Of a stretch of 64,000 nt of DNA, positions 45,231 to 55,658 are shown piece by piece (the first letter of the stretch is position 1; each line of letters starts with the position of its first letter). The stretch comes from Pyrenochaeta sp. MPI-SDFR-AT-0127 (Eukaryota > Ascomycota > Dothideomycetes > Pleosporales > Cucurbitariaceae). The notes under the pieces were generated by a model that saw only the letters and a program-made list of their open reading frames with translations, did not search any database and was not told the origin of the DNA. The position numbers and the translations under genes were made by a program. Location of the stretch: the NCBI GenBank assembly GCA_020747015.1, contig JAGTJM010000048.1, positions 185,784 through 249,783 of the forward strand, read 5' to 3'.

Positions 45231-46176
45231 TCAACCCCTGAGTCGTAGAACCTCACACCACATACGTACAGCTGCATCCTTTTCTTGAACACCCTTCACG
45301 TCCTCTGGAGCCATCATGACCTCTTTGATTTCAGAGCGTCCCAGGTCCCGCCCGTCTTTTATTCTGGCCCAACAGTCCCGAATAACGGCCTGGGCGTAGT
45401 CAAAATCCACCTTTGGCTCCTCATCGATCTCCATAGCTGTGCCGTTCTCTCCTTTTGATTCCGGAGGGGTTTCATCAGAGATGTCTCCCCCTACTATTGT
45501 TGTGATACAAACAACAACGCCTGGGGACTGCACAGCACCTGACTGCGGTCCCTCGCGTGTGGCACGCAGTTCACCAATTTGTATCGTACATAGCCCCCCA
45601 CTATACGTTGTGCCCTGCTGCACAGAGAGTATATGCCTTGCACTCCATAGCGCAGCGGACTGGTGCCTCACAAGCGCCGAATACATGTCCTGCTGCCTGA
45701 CAGATATCGATGCTACTGTGCCTTGCTGGCCCGGTGGCTGAGTGCAAACATATGTGCGGTTCGAGGACAGCGCTGTGAGGTGCAGTAGGTGTTGGTATGT
45801 ATGCGCGAATTGCTTTGGCTTGCCTTCTGAGTCGGTTGAGGGCTGGTAACCGTGAGGGAGGGTGTCGCGAAAGGCGCGGTAGGAAAGGGACCAAAGGTTT
45901 TGACGTGTCGTGTTTTGGAAACTTGTTTCTACGCCTTGCACAAGTGTTGAGACGGTGGAAAGGGAGGTGTCGAGGCTTGTGGAGACGTTGGGGACGTAGT
46001 AGAGCCTATGTAGAAGTCAAGCATTAGCGCTGGCTACTTTCAAAGAGCGTTGTTGTCTGCGGGCAAGCCTCGAGAACCGTCAGGTCGGCTCATAGAGGAG
46101 TACTGCTGTCTCCAGTCTCACATGATAGCTTGAGAGAATAGGAACTGAGGGACTGGACTGACCCGCTGTATTTCAT
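45231..46176 (-). CDS. MED20: Mediator complex subunit 20 (Srb2/Med20)
   Basis: Two exons, complement(46163..46176) and complement(45231..46005), give 262 residues. Med20 is a TBP-fold head-module subunit of Mediator that pairs with Med18 and links activators to RNA polymerase II. The N-terminus assembled over the intron reads MKYSGLYYVPNVSTS, followed by TLVQGVETSFQNTTRQNLWSLSYRAFRD, the best-conserved block of fungal Med20. Beta-rich segments (TYVCTQPPG, GLCTIQIGELRA, GVVVCITTIVGG) and the C-terminal helix DFDYAQAVIRDCWARI also fit. The first coding exon is just 14 nt; its donor is GTCAGT and the intron is 157 nt, longer than most here. Phase is preserved. The 5' neighbour is the divergent GH47 mannosidase. 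Confidence 0.85.
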
Positions 46177-46732
46177 TTTGGGGTTGCTTGTTTGGCTGCG
46201 TATCTGCGTACTAGAGAAATGTCGCGCGTGAATTCCAACAGCTAGAGCTCATACAATTGATGTTCAAAGATAGGGACTACGGTTTATTTTGGATACAAGA
46301 GGCACGTTGTACCAGAACTCAATCACTTCCGGTGCGGAGCAGGCTTGGTGTTGATAGGTAAAAGCGACAGCTCCGACTTATGCAGGGATCTCCTTGCTAG
46401 TCTCGGAACTTGCGCGTCGACATCTCAGCCCTATGCGAATCCCTCGCTGACTTCTAAGGCCTACCATGCCTCATCATGGAGTTTCATACTTCATCTCACA
46501 CACTTTTCCTCTTTCTTCGGACTTAGTTGTTTCTTTTATTTCTTCAATCTCATGTTTCAGGCCTATATGATAGCATTGCATTGCACACCCATTCCGCTCG
46601 TTCCGACCCTTCGCTCTGCACACTATTATTTGAATAATTGACGCTTGTTCTGCTATTAGACCCTCTTTCATACACCTGTAGATGTCCTGTCTTTAGAAGG
46701 TCCTTACTTGATAAATGCTTATTGCAGCTACA
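46177..46732. promoter_or_regulatory. Divergent promoter region of MED20 and the GH47 mannosidase
   Basis: A 556-bp spacer between outward-facing starts. No specific site was recognised. An alternative in-frame ATG for the mannosidase lies at 46715. Confidence 0.4.
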
Positions 46733-48663
46733 ATGAGCCCTGTTGTACGCCGCACCGTCGTTCTCTGCACAGCCGCAGTTCTCCTTTTCCTCGCCTTCCG
46801 CCAGCTCAGCACTCGAGTGGAGCTTCCCTCCCCAACCTTTACATCGTCCAGTCGAATCGAAAACCCAGTGAAATGGAAGGATATACCTCAACGCCATCCC
46901 ATCACCTCCATCATACCTCTGCCGACAGGCAAGCCCGTACCCATACCCAGAATACAACATGAATTCGGGATAGAGACGCAGCACAACAAGGCAGAGAGAA
47001 TGCGAAGGCAGAATGTTGTGAAAGAGACTTTCTTACATACCTGGAAAGGATATAGGCAGTATGCATGGCTACAGGATGAGGTAACTCCCGTAACTGGTGG
47101 TTACAAGAACGAATTCGGGCAACGCGGCGCTACATTGGTTGATGCTTTGGATACACTCATCATCATGGGGCTAGAAGAGGAGTTTGAAGAAGCAGTAAAT
47201 GCAGTGAAGAAGATTGACTTCACGACTGCAGGCATTCAACGTCTAAATGTATTCGAAACAACCATCAGGTATCTGGGAGGTCTTCTGAGCGCATACGACC
47301 TGAGCAACGGAAAACATCGTACATTGCTTAAGAAAGCCACTGAGTTGGGAGATATGTTGTATGCGGCATTCGATACATTGAATCGAATGCCAATCACACG
47401 TTGGGACTGGGAAACGTGCGTTACGCCTTCCCTATGTTTGACATAAGGCTGACAATTTCAGTGCTGCACTTAGTGGTTTCCAGGGAGCCGAATCACAAGC
47501 ACTTGGGGCCGAAATAGGGTCACTGAGTCTTGAGTTTACCCGCCTTTCCCAGCTTACTGGAGATCCAAAGTATTTCGACGCCGTCCAGAGAATTTCTAAC
47601 ATACTAGAAACACATCAGAATCGTACGAAAATACCGGGACTTTTTCCGGTTCTCGTGAGCCCACTTCGTGAAGAGTTTGATGTAGATGAAACTTTCACTA
47701 TGGGCGGAATGTCTGATTCGCTGTATGAGTACTTTCCGAAGCAGTACCTGCTCCTCGGTGGGCTCTCGGAGCAGTATCGAAAACTTTACGAGAACGCCAT
47801 CGAGCCTGCGAAAGAACATTTATTCTTTCGTCCTTTAATCCCTCAGGCCCAAGAGATTCTCATATCTGGTAATGCACGAATCAGCTCAGCTGGCTCCATC
47901 AAACTTGAGCCAGATGGCCAACATCTTGCTTGCTTTGCAGGGGGCATGGTCGCTCTCGGTGCGAAGATATTCAATCGTACCGATGATTTAGATGTTGCGC
48001 GCAAGCTTGTGGATGGCTGCATCTGGGCGTACGACTCTATGCCAACAGGTATCATGCCAGAGGCTTTGCGAGTGATCCCATGCTATGGCGAGGAGGATTG
48101 TACATGGGACATCAAAAAGTGGCATGCCGCTGTCAAGTATTCGCATTCTGCTGACTACAATACGCTGCAATGGGACGTTCCCGACATCATAAAAGCAGAT
48201 GGTCTACAGCCTGGGCTCGCAAAGATTGGTGACCCACGGTATTTGCTTCGGTATATCAACTCCCTTAACGAATCTACCCATATTCACTGACAATTTTGTA
48301 GACCGGAAGCCATCGAGTCAATATTCATTCTCTACCGGATTACCGGAGATCCTGCCCTACAAGATGCCGCCTGGCGCATGTTTGAAGCCATCAACAACGC
48401 CACACGCACTGACATTGCACACTCAGCCATCGCAGACGTCACCATACCTCAAGGGGAAGAGACTCAAAAGCTGGATCAATGCGAGAGCTTCTGGCTGGCG
48501 GAGACACTGAAGTATTTTTATTTAATCTTCAGTGAGCCGGGACTTGTGAGTCTGGACGAATATGTATTGTAAGTACATTTCCGCATCAAAATACCTGTGA
48601 GAATGAAGCTAATACTTGTGCAGTAATACCGAAGCACATCCACTGCGCAGGCCGCAGGCTTAG
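46733..48663 (+). CDS. Class I alpha-1,2-mannosidase (GH47)
   Basis: Four exons (46733..47415, 47462..48250, 48302..48568, 48624..48663) give 592 residues. GH47 enzymes trim terminal alpha-1,2-linked mannose from N-glycans in the ER or Golgi, using calcium and acidic residues. A type II signal anchor sits at about residues 6-25 (RTVVLCTAAVLLFLAF), with the catalytic domain lumenal. Signature blocks are WKGYRQYAWLQDEVTPVTG, TLVDALDTLIIMGL, GGLLSAYDL, SGFQGAESQALGAEIGSLSLEFTRLSQLTGD, GMSDSLYEYFPKQYLL, PEAIESIFILYRITGD and the terminal NTEAHPLR that ligates calcium. The last coding exon is 40 nt. The ATG at 46733 has A at -3; the upstream in-frame ATG at 46715 would add six residues. It is complete. 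ER versus Golgi specificity is not decided. Confidence 0.93.
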
Positions 48664-49442
48664 CTTCAATAGATTAGACACTTGGCATTATCGCACTGAT
48701 TTAGAGGACATTCTTGCTGCGGCTAATATTTGTAGAAGGATGGAGAACACATGGTCAAGCTCACAGTATATCTATACACGTGAGGCTTCGTAGGGAGGAA
48801 AGCAGATAAACAGTGCTAGGGAACGGCATTGAAAGCACAGCTGCGCATTTGGTTCTCAGTTGGACTACAATGCTAAAGACACCGCCGTGGTGAACGGCTT
48901 GATATGTAGTCTATTCAATTCGTGCTACACAGATAATTGACATAGGAGCGTTTAATCATGCATCTGGCGTCGTTTGGGTGGCGGAAACGCTATTTATTGA
49001 CGATTTTCAGCACTTGATGCTCACTCTGCTCGTCAAGTCACATATTAATAATGTTTACAAAAACTCGATACATGTTCTCGTAATCCACACGGCGATTTTC
49101 TGAGAACACGTATGTGGACGATGTATATGCAAGGCGTTAACCCGGTGGAAGCAAGTGTTCTGGTTCCCGGTGAGCATCTGGCTGACTCTGCCCGCTACGT
49201 TGACAGATACTCAGAAACCCCCAACATAGTATCATTGGCTTGGCTTCTACCACCTTCTAATCACCTTTGGGAGTCTGACACGTGAGATGAGGTTTGTTTG
49301 TCAATCCGGGACCGCCCTTGGCGACTCCACTTCCTACAGGTTGTCCGAACCGAAACAGGCAGATCGAAACTAGGATTCTCTAAGACCAGAGATTGAGCGT
49401 TGCGACTTCCACTCTGCTCTTCGGCCTATCTGCGCCCTGATC
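48664..49442. other. Convergent intergenic region
   Basis: The 3' flanks of the mannosidase and the copper ATPase. The region is slightly AT-richer than its surroundings; no gene is supported. Confidence 0.5.
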
Positions 49443-52160
49443 TCATCCAGTGGCCGGACTGTCTGATTGAAGCCGGTGTCGTAAGTACAGACTCATAGAC
49501 AGCACGCTGATACTTGAAAAAGCCATCATACTTCCAGCCATTGACCTGCACATTGGTTAAAATAACGTACTTGTTTTTAAGTCTACTTGTGCCACTTACG
49601 CTGTGATACTAAGACCCCATCGCTCAAACAACCCCATTGCTAAGCTGATTGCGAAAACGTTATATAATAAAGCCCATTGAACGTTCCACCGAGCTTGAGC
49701 CACAACCCGCTTCGAAATGGATAATAGCGATGTCAGAGATTGCAGATTGCCTGATACGATGACGACACTGCCTGCGCCAGAGAAACAACCCTGTGTGAGG
49801 GATACGGAGATGCCGACGTCGGCTGTCGCTTGAGCCAAAGAGTCGTTTATACCGTCGCCAACCTGTCGGGTCTCAGTATGAAAAGCGTCGTGCTTGAGAG
49901 ACACTTACCATTATGACACGGTGGCCTGATTGTTGGAGATCCTTAACGTGTTGCATTTTATCGGAAGGTAAGGCACGCGAGCCAAGTACAGGGACATTAA
50001 GTGCAGATGAGATACGACTCGCTTCAGCGGTGGTGTCACCCGTTAGCTAAAGAAGCATGTCAGTCTGCAATATAAATCCACTTTTGATTTTTGCTCACCA
50101 TCGTAACCTGTAGGCCATTATCCAAAAGAGAGCTCACGACTGAGGGAGCTTCGGGCCGGATAGTATCCTGTTGGTTCAGCCGCATATTAATTTATGTGCC
50201 AACCGTGCCAACCGACCAAACGTTTTATGATATTTGGACTTACCTGTACAGATAGACATCCGGCATATTGCTTATCGAATGCAAAGTAAACCAAAGATGC
50301 CCCAGCAAAGTCTTTCACCGAGCTAGGGAATATGGTGATCTCATTTTCCACCAGAAACGTTGCAGTTCCGATATGAACGGATATCCATTCGCCAGGATAA
50401 GCCTCCACGTCACATTTGACCCCTTTTCCAAGTACCTGTGTAAGATTGCGAGTCTTTGATAGCATACTAAGAGCTGTTGATTTTTCGACTTGTTGGGCAC
50501 CAGACAAGGCCCACTTGAAGACGGCCTTGGCAACGGGATGTACGCGTGCTTCTTCCACCTCTGCTGCTGACAAAAGCCGGTAACACAGCTTCTTGTTGAG
50601 CTTCATACCACTATCAAAATGGCAGGAGACAACATTCAGGCGCCCTTCTGTCAGCGTTCCTGTCTTGTCCATGACGACGTGCGTGGCCATTTGAATAGCC
50701 TCCATCGTGCTGATGCCGCCGCTTAGGAGTACACCCTGTGCATAGGCGGCGTCTACTCCTGCCATTGCTGCAGAAGGTGTTGCTAGTCCAATACCGCAAG
50801 GGCAAGCAGCAGCCAGAACAGTCGTAGCTCTTTCGCAAGCAATCGTAAAGCAGTCCAGAACTGCCAAATGCCAGTTTCGATATGTGGTGAAGGCGAATGC
50901 CAGCACCGCCAAAGAAATTACTCCAGAGACGAACACTCGCATAACCACATCGAGGGGTTCAGTCCCTTGAGATCTCTGTTCAGTAGCTGTTGATATACCT
51001 TCTATCACTTTCGCAAGAGAAGACTCGCTCTGGTCCTGGCACACGATGACTCTTAGTTGGCGAGACAGTTCTTTGTCCCAGCGAGCAGAAAGTCTCCGAT
51101 ATCCTTGACTACAGGTGAAGATTCTCCTGTGATCGTTGCCTCGTCAATTGCCGAACGCCCTTCTATGATGTAGCAGTCACAAGGTATAATGATGTGCGGC
51201 TGAATTAGGATGTCGTCGCCTTTTTGGAGTAAGGATGCTGGCACCGCGACCTAGGATTATTAGCGAACATACACGCAAATTCGAGGGAACACTCACTTTG
51301 CTTTGCGAAAACCGATAGACCTCCTTTTCCGCTTGTAATTCGTAAAGGGCAGCTAGGTTCGAGTTGCTTTCTCTTCGAAGCACCGCTTCGAGATACTTCC
51401 CGGCGAGGATGACTACTGTCAAGAAGGATCCGGAAGAGGCGTAATGGTCAGTACCTGGTGAGTTTCGAAATACCACATGTAAAGTCGATAGGCAGAGGCC
51501 AACTAGGAGCGATAGACTCAAAAGAGTGTCCATGGTGGCAGTCTGTTTGCTTTGCCCTCCCCAGGCTCGTGAGTGTATCGCCCATGCGTCCCAGACTTGG
51601 ACTCTGAATGCTAGACCAAGAAGTATCCAGGGAATACTAGCAGTCGATATTAATGATGAACGATTGAAAAATGACAAAGCCCCAAGGTATTCGAGAGCAA
51701 GAATTATTGATGCACATACGCTCGCGGATGAAATCGCGACACGAAGGTGTTCCAATTCATGAGACTGCCGCAGCCGCTCAATTGTCTCGTCTACGCTCCT
51801 CTCTCCCAGTGAAGCATCGTAGCCCACCCCTCGAATAGCCTCCAGCAACCGCTGGGTATCAGTGAGCATAGGATCGTAGGATATACTTGCACGTCCCAAC
51901 GCCAATGATACGCTCGCTCTGAACACACCATCTAGACTCTCTAACTCTTTTGTAATACTTGATACGCAAGCACCGCATGTCATGCCACCGATACTAATAC
52001 GAGATGTCCTAAAGTCTGTCTTCTCCTCTCGCTCCATTGGGGCACAGCTACCCCCTTCTTCATCGTCATTGTACTTGATCTGAAAGAAGCGGAAGTCAAA
52101 TGTGTCGCAGGCCTTGATAAGTCTGTTCATAATAACGGCTGTGAGAACGCAGCAAGCCAT
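49443..52160 (-). CDS. Copper-transporting P1B-type ATPase (Ccc2-like), with an apparent frameshift
   Basis: Six exons on the complement (51297..52160, 50244..51250, 50099..50167, 49909..50046, 49600..49862, 49443..49545). They would give about 814 residues if one base missing in exon 2 is allowed for. P1B ATPases pump Cu(I) into the secretory pathway or out of the cell. One metal-binding domain is visible (GMTCGAC at 59-65); many Ccc2 proteins have two. Core motifs are TGES near 331, the channel motif CPCGIGLATP near 437, DKTGTLT near 482, the VHP pair, MLTGDTT and GDGIND near 694. The last exon restores the final helix (MAGSMMAFSSISVLSMSLYLRHRL). At 51066-51068 the frame reads AGTKN and then must shift to continue LSRQLRV; exon 2 is 1007 nt, one short of a multiple of three, although both junctions are phase 0. 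This is a recent inactivation or a sequence error. The gene is divergent from the LDI-family gene. Confidence 0.85.
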
Positions 52161-52748
52161 GGTTACGGCAGCGAGTTTGTGATTGTAAATTGTGAATATT
52201 CGTCAATGTCCACTGGCCCTTCCTGGTTCAACATGCCGGTTGGTGGGTCCACAATGTCTACCCGCCTAGAAAGAGAATGTTACTGACTTTGGAATGGTAT
52301 GAACCTTCACGATTGTTACCACCCATGAGGGATTGCGTCGGATTATCCTTCCATCCGACCCGATCTTGACTCGTGCGGTAGACTTCTCAATCTCAGGGTC
52401 AAGTTTACCGAGAATGTTACCCCACACTCCAGACCCTCCCCCGCAACGAAGTGGGCGATGTCGGGTTATTCGGTGCATTAGGAGCGTGGCACGAACTAAA
52501 GTTAGAATAGTTCATGGCGGAGTCTCAGCTTCGGAAGCCGATGATTGGCTCATGATTCCACCCGAGTGGTCCTTTCAAGTGGTGGTAGGACCGAGTCTTC
52601 TTAGCCGAGTCGTCGTTGTGTGATGCGTCGGTTTCAGAACACCATGTTACCGACGAAATGGTGGGGTGCATAAAAATCACCGGATATGTCTGAACATCGT
52701 AAATGCTCTCATTGTTTCTGACCAGCACTTGATCGGACTACAAGCACA
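52161..52748. promoter_or_regulatory. Divergent promoter region, copper ATPase and LDI-family gene
   Basis: A 588-bp spacer between outward-facing starts. It contains the inverted repeat GTCGGAT (52337-52343) / ATCCGAC (52353-52359), which places CGG and CCG triplets in inverted orientation 13 bp apart, a layout used by Zn2Cys6 regulators. Binding is inferred, not shown. Confidence 0.4.
52337..52359. promoter_or_regulatory. Candidate Zn2Cys6 operator (inverted CGG repeat)
   Basis: Perfect 7-bp inverted arms with a 9-bp spacer; the core is CGG-N13-CCG. It lies between two divergent genes, about 180 bp from the ATPase start and 390 bp from the LDI-family start. Chance occurrence cannot be excluded. 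Confidence 0.3.
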
Positions 52749-54963
52749 ATGTCGAGAACAGCAACAGCTACGGTGACGTCCCGGGGACCCGCTTCGAAGA
52801 AGTTGAATGGAGAGAAATCAACCCCTTCTCTTTCTGCGTATGCCCCTGTCGGTGGCTTCCAGTGGAAAGGTTAGACTGCTCTGCAAATGATGCTTGCAAT
52901 TGTACTTATCGGTATAGATGTTCTGATTCCAAATTCATGCGGCAAAGGAAGTGCCAAACGATACTACCAAAGGCGGACAATGATTCAATATGCCTTCCTC
53001 GCCGCTGCTGGTCTTGCCACGTTCTACAAGGTCGATGATCCACGGGCTCGAACAGCTGGTCTGAGTCTTTTGTTCCCTGGAGCCGGCTTTGTCGCTGTTG
53101 GCACGATTCCTTCGATATTTGCCCTGGTCTTGACGCTGGCGTCCGTTCCGGTGATTCTGTTCATGTGGTTTGGTTGCGGCGGGCTAATATTTCCGATTCT
53201 ATTATGGAGCGGCTCTCTCCTCACTGCGACTTTCCTGACAAGGGACACTGTTGTGGAATCCGCGGGCGCTATTGTCACTGCTGCATGTGTGCTTGGAATA
53301 AGCTACGTGACGTACCAAACACAGGTGGCCAACCGGGAGGCTGAGAAGAAGCGCGAAGAGCGAAATGCCTTCCTCATCAATGCAGTACAACAAAATCAAG
53401 CAGAGGCCCACACGCCGCCCGCCCCAGGGACTCGAGAGGCCGATGAGCGAACACTGCGCTTCCTCCAATGGATGCTCGAGGTTGGCCTTGCGCCTATGGA
53501 CGACTTTTCGTATCATGATGTGATTGACCAGTTCCAAACCTCAGCCATTCGATATCAATTGTACAATTGCATCTACGAACTTGCTATGTTCCAGAACCAT
53601 TATTGTCCAAATTTCCATGGCTATCTCTCCAAGGCTGAGAGAAATTGCATCGAGAAGTCGATGACCAAGAGAGTAATGAAGTCAGTTTGGCCTGCACTGT
53701 TGAATAATACAATGACTGACCGGTAATAGCTACTGGAAATGGGAGTCGTTGCTGGGGAAGTTCACTCTCGACTGGGACCCTATCAGGGAAGACAACATTG
53801 TTAGTGGACCTCACATTGATCAAGAATGCCACTGACGAATAGTAGATGGTTTCCGGATACATACTTCTAGGAGCAGCGCTTTATCAGATTACTACGCGAG
53901 ACGATAGATACACAAAGGAAGGCTCAATGGAATTTGTCATTACCGACGGCGCCCGATACAAGTACGATCTTCGCAGTATCGCAGATGCTGTTTACCGCAA
54001 CATGGACCAGAACGCCTACTCGCTCTATCCATGTGAGCCGAACTGGATTTACACAATTTGCAACTTTGTTGGCATTAGCGGTGTAATCGCGTCAGATAAG
54101 GTCTTGGGCAACAACTATGCAGAGAAGATAAAGGACCGTTTCGAGGCCGCTCTCGGAAGTGAATTCTCCAACGCGGACGGCACTGTGCTGCCCATTCGCA
54201 GCGAACTCACTGGCTTCACGATTCCAGGCCTTGCTGGAGCTATCTCGGTAAGTAACCAGTTACATATTGAAGGTGGACCATACACTGACTTGATTAGGAT
54301 GTCGCACCAGGTCTCTTCTGTAGCCCGTATCTCCCGCACATCGCACATCGTCACTGGGCGCTCATGAAGGAGGAGAATTTCAACTGGACTGAAGATGGTG
54401 AACTCGAATTGACAAACCTCGTTGGCGCAGACAACCTGGACCCAGGAAACTACAAGAGTGGCCGAGGATTTGTCAGAGTTTCCATGGCCAGTGTGGCAAG
54501 CGAATTTGGCGACTACAAGATCCGCGACGAGCTTATGCGGCAGATGGATGAGGATCACTTCCCAGTGTATGAGACACGCACTGGCGCGCTGAAGAACAAG
54601 GGTCTTTCGACAATTGGGCAGGCGAGTGCTCTGCGATCAAGGCTAGGCGCCACTGGTGATTGGGCTAAGCTGCTCACTGAAGGACCACCAGAGCACTGCT
54701 TCCGCGCGCCCATTTTGGAGGAGGTGCCGTTCCCAGAGGTGCTCGTAGGAAAGGCGTACTCGCACGATGGAAAGTCCGTCGAGCTGGTTCTCTACAACGG
54801 TAAGAAACCAGGCAAGTTTACACTCGGCTTCAAGAACATGGTGAAAGGAAAGAAGTATAAGCTTGGCTCAGAGACAGCGATTGCAAACGGCAAGGGTGAG
54901 GCATCATTCTCTTTGAATATCAATGGGCGCACAGCTGTATGGTTGGAACCTGTCGGTCAATGA
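52749..54963 (+). CDS. Linalool dehydratase/isomerase-family protein with membrane segments
   Basis: Five exons (52749..52869, 52918..53680, 53730..53799, 53846..54247, 54298..54963) give 673 residues. The C-terminal two thirds resemble the alpha6/alpha6-barrel domain of bacterial linalool dehydratase/isomerase: FQNHYCPNFHGYLS, YWKWESLLG, WDPIREDNIMVSGYILLGAALYQ, RYTKEGSMEF, NFVGISGVIASDK and HWALMKEENF. Fungal members have no proven reaction. Residues about 45-185 contain four or five hydrophobic helices (LSLLFPGAGFVAVGTIPSI, LVLTLASVPVILFMWFG, and others), so the enzyme domain is membrane-tethered. A beta-rich tail ends the protein (LVLYNGKKPGKFTLGF). Introns are 46-50 nt and all phases agree; the join after exon 3 restores DNIMVSGY. 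Divergence from the copper ATPase suggests shared regulation but not a shared pathway. Confidence 0.82.
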
Positions 54964-55658
54964 AGTAACAATGAGGATCACAGCTTGCGCGTGTTCAATC
55001 CAAGACCCATCGAGGAAAAATTATTGTTCAGTTGGTGTTTTTAGTGATTAGATACTGTTCAGACACTCTTGACACATACTATTTGTAGGCTAGTCTGCTG
55101 CAACATGGTTCGCTCGCTCCGCTGGTGAGCGCCTGTGCTTATGACCAAAGTATTCTCTGTTAATGACAGAATATAGATCGCTCTGCTTTCGTAAGAGAGC
55201 GACTTCAGACATTCTTGAAGGTGGCGACGACTCATGAATAAGAATATTCTATTCACACTGAACTCCGGTACCCAACCCAACCTAGACTTTGCCATATCGA
55301 CATTCATGAATCCGACCCTATATCCTAATCGTTTGTCCATCCAAAAAGCTTTGGTCCAAATACGATTCCAAACAATGAACACCAAGCCACGTAAGGGCTA
55401 TGGCTTATATGCGACCAACTCCCAAAATGCAAATTGTCAACGGCTCTCCGCTCGTGAATACAGTAACATGGCCAATCCACACTCCGCTTTTCAATTCGTG
55501 GTCGTGGGTATAAGAATATGCTAGCCCGTTCCAACAGTTAAGCAATCCAACATTCCTTCCGTGTTTGTTCTTGATTCATCGGCTCTTCAACAAGCTGCAT
55601 TAAATCTCCCGTGTATGGGATCAATCTCATGAAGTGCAACAGGCGCTGCGCAAAGCTT
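54964..55658. other. Convergent intergenic region with clustered hairpins
   Basis: The 3' flanks of the LDI-family gene and CDC4. Three small stem-loops lie within about 95 bp (55111-55202). No gene is supported. Confidence 0.5.
55111..55202. repeat. Cluster of small hairpins
   Basis: Stem 1: CGCTC (55111-55115) with GAGCG (55127-55131). Stem 2 (imperfect): TATTC-TCTGT near 55151 with ACAGAATA near 55166. Stem 3: TCGCTCT (55178-55184) with AGAGCGA (55196-55202). The first and third share a GCTC/GAGC theme. It could be a folded 3'-UTR element or a degenerate miniature repeat. Confidence 0.45.

Noticed and set aside
49600..49862. C-terminal truncation of the copper ATPase at the stop just after WGLSITA
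   Set aside because: A GTAAGT donor sits at that point and a downstream exon (49443..49545) supplies the missing final helix in phase.
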